This document shows positions 35,776 to 44,732 of a DNA stretch of 64,000 nt, in pieces. A program made the translations under genes and the position numbers. The notes under the pieces were generated by a model that saw only the letters and a list, made by a program, of their open reading frames with translations, did no database searches and was not told the DNA's origin. Location of the stretch: NCBI RefSeq assembly GCF_001653565.1, contig NZ_LYPB01000087.1, positions 89,842 through 153,841 on the forward strand, read 5' to 3'. The DNA is from Paenibacillus oryzisoli. GTDB taxonomy: Bacteria; Bacillota; Bacilli; Paenibacillales; NBRC-103111. The first letter of the stretch is position 1; each line of letters starts with the position of its first letter.

Positions 35776-36657
35776 TTAACCTTTGACAGAACCAATCAGT
35801 ACGCCCTTAATAAAATACTTCTGAAGAAACGGATATACGAGGAGAATAGGCACGGTAGAGGCCACAACAGTAGCGGCTCGAATACTTTCTGGTGACATAT
35901 TCATCAGATCGTCTGCTGATTTATTGAGCGCATTCACCGTATCGTTCTCCATTACGATATCGCGCAGATGCAGTTGAAGCGTTTTGAGCAATGGATCACT
36001 GATGTAGAGCATAGGACTGAAGTAGTCGTTCCAGAAACCAACTGCATAGAACAATGCAATTGCTGCGAGAACTGGCATACTAAGCGGTAGAATAATACGG
36101 AACAGAATAGTAAACGTTCTCGCTCCATCCATTCGCGCCGATTCTTCTAGTGCTTCGGGAAGCCCTTCGTAATAACTCTTTATCACCAACATATTGAAAA
36201 CAGAGATCATGGCGGGCAAAATAAGGGACCATAGGTTGTTCAGCAGGTGCAGCTCCCGTATCAACAAGTAACTCGGGATGAGACCTCCGTTAAACATCAT
36301 TGTGAAGATGAACAATACCATAATGACCGAGATGCCGGGTAAGTTGCGTTTAGACAATGGATAGGCGGTAATTGCTGTCACCAAGATGCTCAGAAGTGTC
36401 CCTGCTACAGTGACGATGACTGAAATTAGGAAAGCTCTGCCGAATGCCTCTGATGTAGCGACTTTTACTAACGTGTCGAGCTGGAAGCCTACTGGCAGCA
36501 GGTTTACTCGTCCAGATACAAGTGCCCAATCCGAGCTAACGGATTTGGAGAACACATGAATCATCGGCAGTAAGGTAATCAGTCCTAACACGATCATGAA
36601 GCTGTAGACGAAGATATCTAATATCCAGTCACTGCGTGTTCTTTTGCGGATATGCAT
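35776..36657 (-). CDS. Carbohydrate ABC importer permease (LplC/YtcP type)
   Basis: A 293-residue permease with six helices. The EAA loop YYEGLPEALEESARMDGARTF matches the MalG/LplC class, and the C-terminus YFIKGVLIGSVKG is the usual YtcP ending. It begins 11 bases after the partner permease gene. No ATPase gene lies in the locus; YtcP-type systems normally share an MsmX-like ATPase encoded elsewhere. Confidence 0.9.
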   Translation of the reverse strand: MHIRKRTRSDWILDIFVYSFMIVLGLITLLPMIHVFSKSVSSDWALVSGRVNLLPVGFQLDTLVKVATSEAFGRAFLISVIVTVAGTLLSILVTAITAYPLSKRNLPGISVIMVLFIFTMMFNGGLIPSYLLIRELHLLNNLWSLILPAMISVFNMLVIKSYYEGLPEALEESARMDGARTFTILFRIILPLSMPVLAAIALFYAVGFWNDYFSPMLYISDPLLKTLQLHLRDIVMENDTVNALNKSADDLMNMSPESIRAATVVASTVPILLVYPFLQKYFIKGVLIGSVKG

Positions 36658-36668
36658 ATCAGTCCTCC

Positions 36669-37634
36669 TTACCAGATGCTACGATTCAGCAGTTTTTTGC
36701 TGAGCCCGTTGCCGGATATGACGAGAATGAAACCGACGACCGAATTGAATAGTCCAACCGCCGTGCTGAAACTGTAATCCATCTTGCCGAGACCCGTTCG
36801 ATAAACGAATGTGCCGATGACATCACCTGATGCATAGACAGTCGGGTTATACATGGTCAGTATCTGTTCTGTCCCTGCATCTAGCACCATACCAAGGCGA
36901 AGAATAAGCATGAGGATGATCGTCGGCACAATGCCCGGGAGTGAGATATGCCACATTTGTTGCAGCCGGTTCGCCCCATCGATTGAAGCAGCTTCATATT
37001 GTTCCTGTTCGACACTGGCGAGAGCGGCGATGAAGATAATCGCATTCCAGCCGATTTCTTTCCAACCTGCCGTGAACACAATAACGCTTCGGAAGATGTG
37101 ATTGTCCATGAAGAACCGGATGGATTCTCCGCCAAACCAGTGAATCACGGCATTCACAAGCCCATCGGATGGCGACAAGATTGTCATGAACAAGCCAGAG
37201 ATGATGACCCATGACAAGAAGTGTGGCATGTAGATAATGGTCTGAATGGTCCGTTTGAACGCTGAGAACCGAATCTCATTCAGCAATAGAGCAATGAGGA
37301 TCGGAATCGGGAACAGCAACACGATCTTGTATACACTGATAAGCAGCGTATTCATGAACACTTGCATGAATTCGGAGGATTGCGTGAGTTTACGAAACTG
37401 CTCGAGTCCGACCCATTCACTTCCCGTGATCCCATCGAAAATGTTGTAGTCTTGAAATGCGATTAACACGCCATACATCGGTGTGTATTTGAACAGCAGC
37501 AGTAGAAGAAGTCCTGGCACCAACAGCAAGTACGTATCGATGTTCCGCCATGCCTGTTTCCATCTGCTTTCTCGGTTATGCGATACCTTGGCTTCCCCTG
37601 CCTTTCCATTCCATTGTGAGATAAGCTCGCTCAT
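36669..37634 (-). CDS. Carbohydrate ABC importer permease (LplB type)
   Basis: A 321-residue permease, with the N-terminal helix preceded by about 35 polar residues, the characteristic YTPMYGVLIAFQDYNIFDG block and the EAA loop EQEQYEAASIDGANRLQQM. It ends with LSKKLLNRSIW, typical of LplB. It forms the transmembrane pore with the next permease. It is the first gene after the sensor kinase, with 99 bases between them that hold a repeated operator-like motif. Confidence 0.9.
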   Translation of the reverse strand: MSELISQWNGKAGEAKVSHNRESRWKQAWRNIDTYLLLVPGLLLLLLFKYTPMYGVLIAFQDYNIFDGITGSEWVGLEQFRKLTQSSEFMQVFMNTLLISVYKIVLLFPIPILIALLLNEIRFSAFKRTIQTIIYMPHFLSWVIISGLFMTILSPSDGLVNAVIHWFGGESIRFFMDNHIFRSVIVFTAGWKEIGWNAIIFIAALASVEQEQYEAASIDGANRLQQMWHISLPGIVPTIILMLILRLGMVLDAGTEQILTMYNPTVYASGDVIGTFVYRTGLGKMDYSFSTAVGLFNSVVGFILVISGNGLSKKLLNRSIW

Positions 37635-37697
37635 ACTGTAGTTGCACCTCCTGCACTTATGCTTTCATTGTATCTGCAGGCTGGTACATCATGTAGA

Positions 37698-37738
37698 GGG
37701 TAATCCGACACTTTCTAGGTGTATCCTACTTACTTACT
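37698..37738 (-). promoter_or_regulatory. Tandem direct-repeat operator candidate upstream of the lplB-like gene
   Basis: On the plus strand the cores TAATCCGAC (from 37701) and GTATCCTAC (from 37721) recur 20 bases apart in the same orientation, with CTTTCTAG between. The first copy is 16 of 21 identical to the site at 41270-41290 before the response regulator gene. Direct repeats two helix turns apart suit an AraC-type response regulator. Inference only. Confidence 0.45.
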
Positions 37739-39536
37739 CTTTCATTGCCTTCAGACGAACGATTACACGGGTGCCCTCGCCTAGACGGGAATGGATCGAC
37801 AGACCATAGTCGTAGCCGGCCATCAGCTTAATTCGCTCGTTCACATTATAAAGACCGTACGAACTGCCACTTCCTTCCGCATGACGTGAAGGTTGCGATG
37901 TGGACAACAGACTAGCGGTTAATTGTTCATCCATACCGATCCCATTATCTTTAATGGTAATCTGCAGCTCATCGCCACTTACCTCTGCACAAATACTGAT
38001 GATTCCAATTTTATTTTTATTCTTACGGATACCATGCAACAGCGCATTCTCAACAATGGGCTGCAGCGTCAGCTTCGGAATAACGCATTTGCTCGCCTCC
38101 GAATCCACTTCAATCATGAATTCGAATGTGGAAGGAAATCGACTCTGTTGAATCTCCAAATATACTTTTGCGAGCTCTAGTTCATCCACCACACTGACAT
38201 GATCCTTCCCCTTGTTAAGGCTAAGCCGGAAATAGTCCGATAAACTTTCGATCATATGGCTGATATCGTCGGCATCTCTGGAGATCGCCAGCCAATTAAT
38301 CGTATCCAGCGTATTATAGAGGAAGTGCGGATTGATTTGTGCCTGTAGCGCACGAAGCTCTGCCTCTCGTTCAAGCATTTTCGAACGATAAGCTTCCTCC
38401 ATTAAATCTTTGACCCGATTCACCAAGTGATCGACGACTCGTTCCAATAAATTAAAATCACTCCCTGCAGTTGTACGTGCTTCATCTAGCCCTTCAACAC
38501 CTTCTGTTCGGATTGTCTTAAAAACGGATTGAATTCGACGATTCATGCCATTAATAATAAATGCCATTAATATAAATACAAGAATCAAGAACATAACCGT
38601 CATACCCGCAATGGTCGCGATACCTGACCACTGGCTTAATGTCGTCGCGCGTTGAGTTAGGCCAGCCTTGGGCACATCTAGCACGAGCTGCCAATCCGCG
38701 GTTCGTATGGGCGCGTGCATCTCGAACAAGCGGATACCATTTTCAGTCCGTTCGCGGATTTCTCCACTGACATCGCTCGCAAGCTTAGCCTTAGTACCAA
38801 TCAATGATTCCTCGGTGTTGTAAATAATAGTTCCATTACGATCCACGATATAAACACGACTTTGCGCTGGAAAATCCAACTCTGAAATAACCTCTGTGAC
38901 CATACGCTCAGGGACATCCAACACGAGCACACCAAGCGTCCGCTCGAAATTCCGAGGGTGCCGTAGAATACGTGCACAAGAAAGAATCCTTACTGGTCCC
39001 GAATCCAGATAGTTTTCCTCATAGATTCCCGTCCACACGATGCTCCCGCCCGCGTTCAAGATCTCTTCATGCCATGGCCGTTCATTGAAGTTGTCTAATG
39101 GGAATAGATTTAATAGATCGAAGCCATATAAATTTGCTCTATCGGTAAACACACGAGCCCTGACAATGTCTGGCGCCGTTTGAACCGATTCAAGCAAATT
39201 GCGCAGCTCTTTGGATTGAGCGATGCGTTCAATGATTGGATTAGCAGGATCTAAATTCTCATACAGCTTATGATTCTTGAATATCGTATGGGATGAATTC
39301 TGAACATAGTTGAGCCGTGAGTTTAAATTGATACCAGCTTGTTTCAGCGTTTGTTGCATCGTCTGGGTCACTTCTTCCTGCAAAATCCGGGAGGATTGTT
39401 CGTAATAAACGAACAACATAATGCAGGCCGGCAGGAATATCAGCAATCCGTAGACGAGCATCCATCTCCTGACCGCCACAACACCTTCCCACAAATTGGA
39501 GGCATAGCTTTTCCTTTTTTGAAAAACCCCTCTCAC
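37734..39536 (-). CDS. YesM-type sensor histidine kinase
   Basis: A 600-residue membrane kinase. Helix 1 is at about residues 27-46, an extracellular sensor domain runs to about 290, helix 2 follows (VMFLILVFILMAFII), then a HAMP-like part. The His_kinase domain has ALQAQINPHFLYNTLDTINW with the phospho-accepting His, and a HATPase_c with DNGIGMDEQ and GLYNVNERIK. It pairs with the response regulator encoded 35 bases upstream, which is transcribed first. The signal is presumably extracellular oligosaccharide, judging by the neighbouring importer and GH74 genes. Confidence 0.9.
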   Translation of the reverse strand: MRGVFQKRKSYASNLWEGVVAVRRWMLVYGLLIFLPACIMLFVYYEQSSRILQEEVTQTMQQTLKQAGINLNSRLNYVQNSSHTIFKNHKLYENLDPANPIIERIAQSKELRNLLESVQTAPDIVRARVFTDRANLYGFDLLNLFPLDNFNERPWHEEILNAGGSIVWTGIYEENYLDSGPVRILSCARILRHPRNFERTLGVLVLDVPERMVTEVISELDFPAQSRVYIVDRNGTIIYNTEESLIGTKAKLASDVSGEIRERTENGIRLFEMHAPIRTADWQLVLDVPKAGLTQRATTLSQWSGIATIAGMTVMFLILVFILMAFIINGMNRRIQSVFKTIRTEGVEGLDEARTTAGSDFNLLERVVDHLVNRVKDLMEEAYRSKMLEREAELRALQAQINPHFLYNTLDTINWLAISRDADDISHMIESLSDYFRLSLNKGKDHVSVVDELELAKVYLEIQQSRFPSTFEFMIEVDSEASKCVIPKLTLQPIVENALLHGIRKNKNKIGIISICAEVSGDELQITIKDNGIGMDEQLTASLLSTSQPSRHAEGSGSSYGLYNVNERIKLMAGYDYGLSIHSRLGEGTRVIVRLKAMKE

Positions 39537-39571
39537 TGGATCAACTCCTTCGCATCACTACGTGTCTTCTC

Positions 39572-41188
39572 CTATTGCTGGTCTCGGTAAGCGCTTGGAG
39601 TAAGTCCGGTCATCTTCTTGAATAGCTTGCTGAAATAGCTTGGGTCTGTATAGCCAACCAACTCACAGACTTCGTAGAACTTGATGCGGGGATCCCGCAG
39701 CAGTTCCTTCGCTTTCGCGATACGTACTTTCATCAAATATTCGTAAATCGTCTCGCCAGTCTCCTGTTTGAACAGTAGGCTAACATAGGTTTGGCTGAGG
39801 TATACACTGGCCGCAATCTCAGCAATCGTCAGGTTTTTAGTAAAATTATCGGATATATAGGTCTGAATGTGTTCGATTACATTACTTGACCGTCCACTCC
39901 GCTTCTCTTGAATCCAGCAGCACACATTATACAGGTAATCGCTTACAATACTCTTGAGTTCTGCCATCGTTTCTATCTTCAGAAGTCGATCCAGCAACCA
40001 CGCTTCCTGCTCTTCCTTCTCACGAGTAAGTAGATTAAGGTCTAGCAGCAACCTGCCAGCTAGCGCAATCATTTGCAGGCCTACCTGCCTGCCGTACTTG
40101 AAGGCGTCCTTACGGATCTGTGCCAGCGGCTCGAGAATACTTTCCATTTCCAATTCCAAGCGGTGCTTGTCTCCTGATTTCAGTACCGACACTAGTCGCT
40201 CACTCTGACCAGCATCGAAACGGATCGGGTTAGCCTCTCCAATTTCCAGGCTGTCCATCGTAATCACTTGGTTCTTGCCCATATACCACTTCTGGTCTGC
40301 TGCATCACGGGCATGTCGGAAGGATGCTGGGAGCATGCTTATATTAGCAGCGCGTTCGCCTACGCCGATCGTAACACTAATCTGAAGCCAACGACGAAGA
40401 TTATCGCGGATTGCCTCAGCTAGTGATAATAACGTAGCCTCTGGTTCAATCATCTGATCGTCAAGCACCAATAGTCCGACGTATTCAGCAGCTCGGTTCT
40501 CGAAGGCATAACCGTGCAAGTACTGGTCAATCAACTCTTGAACAACATTCAAGAGGGAGTACGAGAACAGCTGCTTGTCCCTCTCCGAACGATTGCCGAG
40601 GACTTCATTTGAATCGTCAATCGTAATCGCAAGTACAAGATACGGCTTTTCTATTGGCAGTTCCAAATTGAGAAATGCTGCTCTTTCCCGCAGGGCATCC
40701 GGTTTCGCATCCCCATCTTGGATCAATGCCATTAGAAACTTCTCCCTAAGAAGTGGCATACTCTGTGTCAATTTTACCTCCATGTCTTTCAGGCGGTTAC
40801 GCTCCTTCTCTTCCGAACGTAAAACCCGTACGACATTTTCGATCATCTTCTGAATCTCTGTCCGTTTAACCGGTTTGAATATATAATCAGCAGCGTGAAC
40901 CTGCATGGCAGAACGCAGAAGGTTGGCTTCATTGTGGCCGCTGATAAATACGATTTTGATCTCAGGGAAACGTTCTCGGATCTCCTTCGACATTTGGATA
41001 CCATCCATTACAGGCATCATCACATCCGTGAGCACGATATCAGGCTTCACTCGCTGAACGAGTTCAAGTCCTGTATCTCCGTCATCCGCTGTACCTGCAA
41101 GAACTATTCCGTAGTCGCTCCACTGAACGAATTTGCTTAACCCCCCTCTGACAGCAGTTTCATCGTCGACAATGACCAGTTTATACAT
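39572..41188 (-). CDS. YesN-type response regulator with AraC output domain
   Basis: A 538-residue protein. The receiver domain (about 1-120) has VDDE near the N-terminus and the phospho-acceptor Asp55 in IVLTDVMMPVMDG. A long middle region of about 300 residues is followed by a C-terminal AraC pair of HTH motifs (IAEIAASVYLSQTYVSLLFK and FYEVCELVGYTDPSYFSKLFK). First gene of the locus, preceding its kinase. It probably activates the importer and GH74 genes. A site like the one before the lplB gene lies 80 bases upstream of its start. Confidence 0.9.
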   Translation of the reverse strand: MYKLVIVDDETAVRGGLSKFVQWSDYGIVLAGTADDGDTGLELVQRVKPDIVLTDVMMPVMDGIQMSKEIRERFPEIKIVFISGHNEANLLRSAMQVHAADYIFKPVKRTEIQKMIENVVRVLRSEEKERNRLKDMEVKLTQSMPLLREKFLMALIQDGDAKPDALRERAAFLNLELPIEKPYLVLAITIDDSNEVLGNRSERDKQLFSYSLLNVVQELIDQYLHGYAFENRAAEYVGLLVLDDQMIEPEATLLSLAEAIRDNLRRWLQISVTIGVGERAANISMLPASFRHARDAADQKWYMGKNQVITMDSLEIGEANPIRFDAGQSERLVSVLKSGDKHRLELEMESILEPLAQIRKDAFKYGRQVGLQMIALAGRLLLDLNLLTREKEEQEAWLLDRLLKIETMAELKSIVSDYLYNVCCWIQEKRSGRSSNVIEHIQTYISDNFTKNLTIAEIAASVYLSQTYVSLLFKQETGETIYEYLMKVRIAKAKELLRDPRIKFYEVCELVGYTDPSYFSKLFKKMTGLTPSAYRDQQ

Positions 41189-41269
41189 AATCTCAGTCTC
41201 CTTATGCCTTTAATTGCGCTGCAAGTTGTAGTACCTTCTATTATAAGAGTTTTTAGGCTCTTACAGCAT

Positions 41270-41290
41270 GGGGTATCCTACTTTTTCTAG
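41270..41290 (-). promoter_or_regulatory. Operator-like motif upstream of the response regulator gene
   Basis: A plus-strand sequence built of GGGGTATCCTAC and TTTTTCTAG, 16 of 21 bases identical to the motif at 37698-37718. A shared site in front of both the regulator gene and the importer genes suggests autoregulation. Confidence 0.4.
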
Positions 41291-41322
41291 TCTGATATGA
41301 CTGTTTATGTAACTACTATTGC

Positions 41323-41351
41323 TTGACTATGAAATTTATTTTTGATAAAAC
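41323..41351 (+). promoter_or_regulatory. Sigma-A promoter candidate of the oxidoreductase gene
   Basis: TTGACT (41323-41328), a 17-base spacer and TAAAAC (41346-41351), 31 bases before the ATG. The -10 is weak. Confidence 0.4.
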
Positions 41352-41381
41352 GAAGCTACAACTGAAAAGGCGGTGTAACCC

Positions 41382-42470
41382 ATGAGTAAACCAATCACTT
41401 TTAGCATAATAGGCGGTGGAAGTTTTCGCGCACAGTATTTTCTAAGAATTGCACAAGCACTTCCAAAGCAATTCTGTGTAAGCGGAATGGTGATTCGTGA
41501 TGAAATCAAAGGGAAGGAAATGGAAGACTTATGGCGAGTACCTACTTATCGAACGCTGGATCAGCTTTTGCAAAATGAAAAACCGGACTTTATTATATTA
41601 TCCATTCAAGTATCCGCTGCTGTCGATTATATGCTAGAGTTGGCAGAACGCGGCATACCTGTACTTACAGAGACGCCTCCTGCCCCTAATTTAGAAGGTT
41701 TACTTGGGATACACGACAAACTTACACGACAAGGTGCGCGAATTCAAGTTGCCGAACAATATCAATTCCATCCGATTCAAGAAGCCCGCCAGCAGATTAT
41801 TAGGTCAGGGCAATTAGGCCATGTTAATCAAGTAACGGTATCGATTTCTCAGTACTATCATGCTGTAAGTCTCATACGGAAAATGCTAGGTGTTCACTTT
41901 GAAGACGTCAGCATTAAAGGAATGCGATTTGAATCCGATTGGGTCGCTGGACCTAACCGAAGCGGTCCTCCGACAGAAGATAAATTGATCAGGTCTGAGC
42001 GAGATATAGCTTGGTTGGACTTTGGAGGTAAACTGGGAATTTATGATTTCACCAAGGATCAACATCGTTCATGGACCCGTTCCAACCATCTATGCATTAG
42101 GGGGGAACGCGGGGAAATATTTGATAATCGAATAAGTATTCAAGATCCTTCTTGCCAACAGATTCAAATGGAATTCAAACGTATGAATAAAGGGGAGTAC
42201 GAGAACGCAGAAGGCTATTTCCTCAAAGGAATTATGGCCGGTGACCGTTGGGTATACGAGAATCCGTATATGCCTGCCAGGCTATATGATGATGAAATTG
42301 CGATTGCAAGCTGTTTGAACAAAATGGCCGTCTATGCCGCAGGCGGACCGGGATTCTATGGTCTTCCGGAAGCTTCTCAGGACCACTATATCGGTATATT
42401 AATCGAGCAGGCTATTCGATCTGGAGAGACAGTGGTGTCCACTCGTCAACCATGGACTGAATACGTTTAG
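41382..42470 (+). CDS. Gfo/Idh/MocA family oxidoreductase
   Basis: A 362-residue NAD(P)-dependent oxidoreductase. The N-terminal Rossmann domain starts TFSIIGGGSFRAQYFLRIA and includes the family motif for binding and catalysis around LTETPPAPN (in place of the common EKP). The C-terminal domain has AEQYQFHPIQEARQQI. Members act on sugars or sugar derivatives (inositol, glucose-fructose, 1,5-anhydro sugars), so a sugar role fits the setting between two carbohydrate loci, but the substrate is unknown. It is transcribed divergently from the two-component genes. Confidence 0.85.
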   Translation: MSKPITFSIIGGGSFRAQYFLRIAQALPKQFCVSGMVIRDEIKGKEMEDLWRVPTYRTLDQLLQNEKPDFIILSIQVSAAVDYMLELAERGIPVLTETPPAPNLEGLLGIHDKLTRQGARIQVAEQYQFHPIQEARQQIIRSGQLGHVNQVTVSISQYYHAVSLIRKMLGVHFEDVSIKGMRFESDWVAGPNRSGPPTEDKLIRSERDIAWLDFGGKLGIYDFTKDQHRSWTRSNHLCIRGERGEIFDNRISIQDPSCQQIQMEFKRMNKGEYENAEGYFLKGIMAGDRWVYENPYMPARLYDDEIAIASCLNKMAVYAAGGPGFYGLPEASQDHYIGILIEQAIRSGETVVSTRQPWTEYV

Positions 42471-42552
42471 CTGTTTCGATGTAGGGAGAACATGGGTATA
42501 GGTTCATGTACGGGTAACACAAAATCTGCCCAGCATGAAAGGAGCCCTTAAC

Positions 42553-43422
42553 ATGACAACGACGACACAACCGAAATCTGTTATCCCTCCCCAACATCAG
42601 AAAAAGCAGCCTGGTATTGAATCGAAAATGGACCCAATGCCCGAGTTTGACAGTACGGTTTACAAGGAAGCTGGTAAACTGAAAGACAAAGTCGCACTAA
42701 TCACCGGAGGCGACAGTGGTATTGGTCGCGCCATTGCGCTCGCTTATGCGAAAGAAGGTGCAGACGTGGTGCTGGTCTATCTCAATGAGCATGACGACGC
42801 AGTGAAAACCAAGCTTACTGTCGAGAATGCCGGTCGCAAATGTCTACATATCGCAGGTGATATCGGCGACGAAAGCTTTTGCCAGCAAATTATCAATCAA
42901 GTTATTCAAGAATTCGGTAAACTCGATATTCTTGTGAATAATGCCGCCGAACAGCATCCGCAGGATAGCATTGAGGATATTACGAGTGAGCAGCTAGAGC
43001 GGACATTTCGGACGAATATCTTTTCTTTCTTCTACTTAACGAAAGCAGCCATCCAACATTTGAAACCCGGCAGCGCCATTATTAACACAACTTCTGTCAC
43101 GGCTTATCATGGGCATGAGCGGTTGCTTGATTATTCTTCAACCAAAGGAGCGATCGTGGCGTTCACTCGCTCGCTGTCGCTGCAGCTTCATGACAAAGGC
43201 ATACGTGTCAACGCCGTAGCACCGGGTCCCATCTGGACTCCACTCATTCCGTCCACGTTCACGGAGGAAGAGGTTGCCGAATTCGGTGCATCTACGCCGA
43301 TGAAACGTCCAGGACAGCCAAGCGAACTTGCCGCGAGCTATGTATTTCTAGCTAGTGAAGATTCGTCCTATATGGCAGGGCAAGTGCTTCATGTGAATGG
43401 CGGTACGATTGTAAACGGATAA
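42553..43422 (+). CDS. SDR-family oxidoreductase (GSP39/YghA-like)
   Basis: A 289-residue short-chain dehydrogenase with the long N-terminal extension (about 40 residues, PQHQKKQPGIESKMDPMP) typical of the YhdF/GSP39 group. The cofactor motif is TGGDSGIGRA, NNAA follows, and the catalytic Tyr-x-x-x-Lys is YSSTKGA, with Ser in TTSVTAYHG. It ends GQVLHVNGGTIVNG. The start ATG 42553 is eight bases behind AAAGGAG; the upstream ATG at 42535 overlaps that site. In Bacillus, GSP39 is a general stress protein. Confidence 0.88.
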   Translation: MTTTTQPKSVIPPQHQKKQPGIESKMDPMPEFDSTVYKEAGKLKDKVALITGGDSGIGRAIALAYAKEGADVVLVYLNEHDDAVKTKLTVENAGRKCLHIAGDIGDESFCQQIINQVIQEFGKLDILVNNAAEQHPQDSIEDITSEQLERTFRTNIFSFFYLTKAAIQHLKPGSAIINTTSVTAYHGHERLLDYSSTKGAIVAFTRSLSLQLHDKGIRVNAVAPGPIWTPLIPSTFTEEEVAEFGASTPMKRPGQPSELAASYVFLASEDSSYMAGQVLHVNGGTIVNG

Positions 43423-43459
43423 GCGGTGATTGCAATCCCTATTCCCATCTGTAGCATGC

Positions 43460-43505
43460 AAAAGACCTGGCAAATGCGTACTAGCTGCCAGGTCTTAATT
43501 TTTCT
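43460..43505. terminator. Bidirectional terminator overlapping the end of the MerR-like gene
   Basis: A stem AAGACCTGGCA/TGCCAGGTCTT with a 13-base loop, A-rich before and TTTTT after. The right arm also codes for the last residues of the minus-strand MerR-like protein (RPGS). It shares its stem with the terminator at 22404-22438. Confidence 0.8.
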
Positions 43506-43747
43506 TTAATTTGTTTGATCGTCAATCCTTCTTCTTCTTTCATGATACGAATTTCCTCAAGTCGCTTTAGAGCGGTTTCCCGTGGATATCTTCTTGTCAA
43601 TCGTGTATCTTCTTGTTCAAATAAGATCATTTCTTCTTCCGTATAATATTTAATCGTGCTGTATCGAACACCAGAAAGTTCAACCAACTCACTGATACTG
43701 ACATACGCTGATGATGCTATTGTACTTAAACTTCGTTTTCTCCCCAT
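43481..43747 (-). CDS. Small MerR-type helix-turn-helix protein
   Basis: An 88-residue protein with a MerR-like winged helix: YVSISELVELSGVRYSTIKYYTEEEMI, then the wing RRYPRETALKRLEEIRIMKEEEG and a second helix IKQIKEKL. It lacks any effector-binding domain, so it resembles stand-alone excisionase-like or MerR-core regulators. It follows the GPP34-like gene by 33 bases on the same strand and may regulate it. Confidence 0.75.
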   Translation of the reverse strand: MGRKRSLSTIASSAYVSISELVELSGVRYSTIKYYTEEEMILFEQEDTRLTRRYPRETALKRLEEIRIMKEEEGLTIKQIKEKLRPGS

Positions 43748-43780
43748 ATTTTTCTCCCTTAACTTGCTGTAATAATTGAA

Positions 43781-44422
43781 CTATAACCCAGAGTCTATAT
43801 TTTGGATTGCCACATCAATCGTTTTAATTTTTCCATACAAGTCCTCTTTCCGCAGTTCTACTAGTCGTTGCTTTAATGTTTTTTGTTCGTAATCAGAAAA
43901 ATAATCGTTCAGCATATTTTTAATATTTAAAAATAACACCAAAGCTACAGTGTGGTCTTCTACATTTCCCTTCTCTAATAGCTCAGCTCGAATCTTCTCC
44001 ACAATGTGATTGCGAGCATTTGCGACATCTGCATATTTTTTTACGGGAACAATGAATAAAACCTCTGTATCTTGTATCTCAAGAACACCTTTATCTACAA
44101 GGCTTTCTACAACCATCTTATATATTTCTTTCTGTTTAAAATAATAAAAATAGGAAACCCATGCCTTTAGTTTCTTTGGTTTTTCAGAAGCAATAATAGC
44201 AAGCAATCTGTCCAGATAGGGTTCACCTGTGGATGCTGAGTTCGAAATCCTAACCGTATCATCTTGATCAAAGGCAAGATTGCCATTCATAGAAAGTTCC
44301 ACCATACAGGCCATTACTGCATACAATCCAACATGCATACGAAAGATTGACTTTAATTTATTCGTATCACGATCTAATGCAAGTAAGACAAACTCTTGGG
44401 GAATTGATAAGTTTTTCAACAT
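43781..44422 (-). CDS. GPP34 (GOLPH3/VPS74) family protein
   Basis: A 213-residue protein. SIPQEFVLLALD, the long helical hydrophobic-polar stretch GLYAVMACMVELSMNGNLAF and VDKGVLEIQD fit the GOLPH3/GPP34 family, whose eukaryotic members bind phosphoinositides and recycle Golgi enzymes. Bacterial members are found in actinobacteria and some firmicutes with unknown function. The start is set at ATG 44422 with AAAGG upstream; a GTG at 44449 in the same frame lies at the edge of a heptanucleotide repeat array. The family call is by eye. Confidence 0.65.
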   Translation of the reverse strand: MLKNLSIPQEFVLLALDRDTNKLKSIFRMHVGLYAVMACMVELSMNGNLAFDQDDTVRISNSASTGEPYLDRLLAIIASEKPKKLKAWVSYFYYFKQKEIYKMVVESLVDKGVLEIQDTEVLFIVPVKKYADVANARNHIVEKIRAELLEKGNVEDHTVALVLFLNIKNMLNDYFSDYEQKTLKQRLVELRKEDLYGKIKTIDVAIQNIDSGL

Positions 44423-44445
44423 GTCTGCATCATCCTTTCTCACAT

Positions 44446-44494
44446 TCACTTACTGCTTACTACTTACTACTTATCACTTACTACTTATCACTTA
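44446..44494 (-). repeat. Seven tandem heptanucleotide repeats in a 5' leader
   Basis: On the minus strand seven units of TAAGTGA, TAAGTAG or TAAGCAG follow each other without gaps (49 bases). The array begins at the -10 element of the promoter and ends 23 bases before the ATG of the GPP34-like gene. Confidence 0.85.
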
Positions 44495-44522
44495 CATTAA
44501 TGTACTGTATATAATATGTCAA
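44494..44522 (-). promoter_or_regulatory. Sigma-A promoter of the GPP34/MerR genes
   Basis: On the minus strand TTGACA (complement of 44517-44522), a 17-base spacer and TAATGT (complement of 44494-44499). The heptanucleotide array starts immediately downstream. Confidence 0.65.
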
Positions 44523-44561
44523 AGCATTTCTGTGTTGGTTAAACAAAGTAGCACTGGATAT

Positions 44562-44593
44562 AAAAAAAATCCCCGATTAACAGGGATGTTTTT
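44562..44593 (-). terminator. Terminator hairpin
   Basis: A stem ATCCC/GGGAT with an eight-base loop, followed on the minus strand by a run of T. It can end transcripts from the iron-type regulator gene region; the 140 bases between that gene's stop and the hairpin hold no visible gene. Confidence 0.65.
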
Positions 44594-44732
44594 ACATGGT
44601 TATTATGTCGATACATAACTTCTGACTTTCATGCTCTTTAGTGCCAGTTCGATGCTAATATGTTAGCACCAACCTCTCTCTGGCCAATCAGAACCATAAA
44701 TGGTTGGAAATAGTGCCAACATAATAACGCCA

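Noticed and set aside
44446..44494. CRISPR-like array
   Set aside because: The units are seven bases with no spacers, and no cas genes are present.
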